Source: DALYLB01 sp046154695
GTDB taxonomy: Bacteria; Acidobacteriota; Blastocatellia; RBC074
Length of the DNA: 17,452 nucleotides
Direction: 5' to 3'
Assembly: GCA_046154695.1 (NCBI GenBank)
Contig: JBJXFI010000147.1
Span: 1 to 17,452 of the forward strand
Positions 17,383-17,452 of the stretch are shown here, piece after piece. Under the pieces are notes generated by a model, which saw only the letters and a list, made by a program, of their open reading frames with translations, was not told the DNA's origin and did no database searches. The stretch's first letter is position 1. Each line of letters opens with the position of its first letter. The position numbers and the translations under genes are program-made.

Positions 17383-17452
17383 GGGTGTGATTAAAAGTGG
17401 GACACAAGAGCCCCGATAGGGGCGATGGATGGTAGCCGGCGGTGAAGCGAAG
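17383..17452. repeat. Right copy of the 70-bp inverted repeat (cut by the window edge)
   Basis: This is the inverted partner of 70-139 (67 of 70 identical). It includes the hairpin CCCCGATAGGGG (17411-17422) and the start of the GCCGGCGGT arm, so it likely continues past the window. It lies about 100 bp upstream of the acyltransferase start. Confidence 0.9.

Overview
This GC-rich window is a stretch of ordinary bacterial chromosome. It has no phage, plasmid or transposase genes, and I see no rRNA, tRNA or CRISPR array. lpxB and an LpxL-type acyltransferase show a Gram-negative cell with lipid A. The exported von Willebrand factor A protein is of the type (IX-[VA]-related, 'VWFA-related') that is especially abundant in Acidobacteriota. 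An uncultured acidobacterium is therefore my best guess, with moderate confidence. Intergenic DNA is unusually rich in palindromic and dispersed-looking repeats.

Layout, left to right. A 70-bp repeat (70-139) precedes lepA and a LON-domain protein, both on +. Facing them on - is a four-gene run: VWA protein, yggS (PLP homeostasis), yggT (membrane) and yggU (DUF167). Next come an OsmC-like protein (+) convergent with dtd (D-aminoacyl-tRNA deacylase, -), and the nuclease gene nurA (-). nurA is divergent from a single STAS-domain gene (+). An exported P1-family (DmpA-like) peptidase (-) and phosphoenolpyruvate carboxylase (ppc, -) follow. A small gene for a C-terminally membrane-anchored protein, broken by two compensating frameshifts, diverges from ppc. 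Then come a repeat cluster, an L-asparaginase (+), a 255-bp mosaic of hairpins, and the lipid A pair lpxL-like then lpxB (-). The right edge carries an inverted copy of the left 70-bp repeat.

Functionally the genes are mostly housekeeping: translation fidelity (lepA, dtd), PLP homeostasis (yggS), anaplerosis (ppc), amino acid and peptide turnover (asparaginase, P1 peptidase), outer membrane biogenesis (lpxB, acyltransferase), DNA end processing (nurA) and peroxide defence (OsmC).

I found no convincing new multi-gene system. The best leads are the doubly frameshifted small membrane gene with a hairpin over its ribosome binding site, the interlocking dyads between nurA and the STAS gene, nurA without herA, the VWA protein with a degenerate metal site at the head of the yggSTU run, and the repeat families. 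The repeats at both window edges may mean this is a whole metagenomic contig that ended at repeats.
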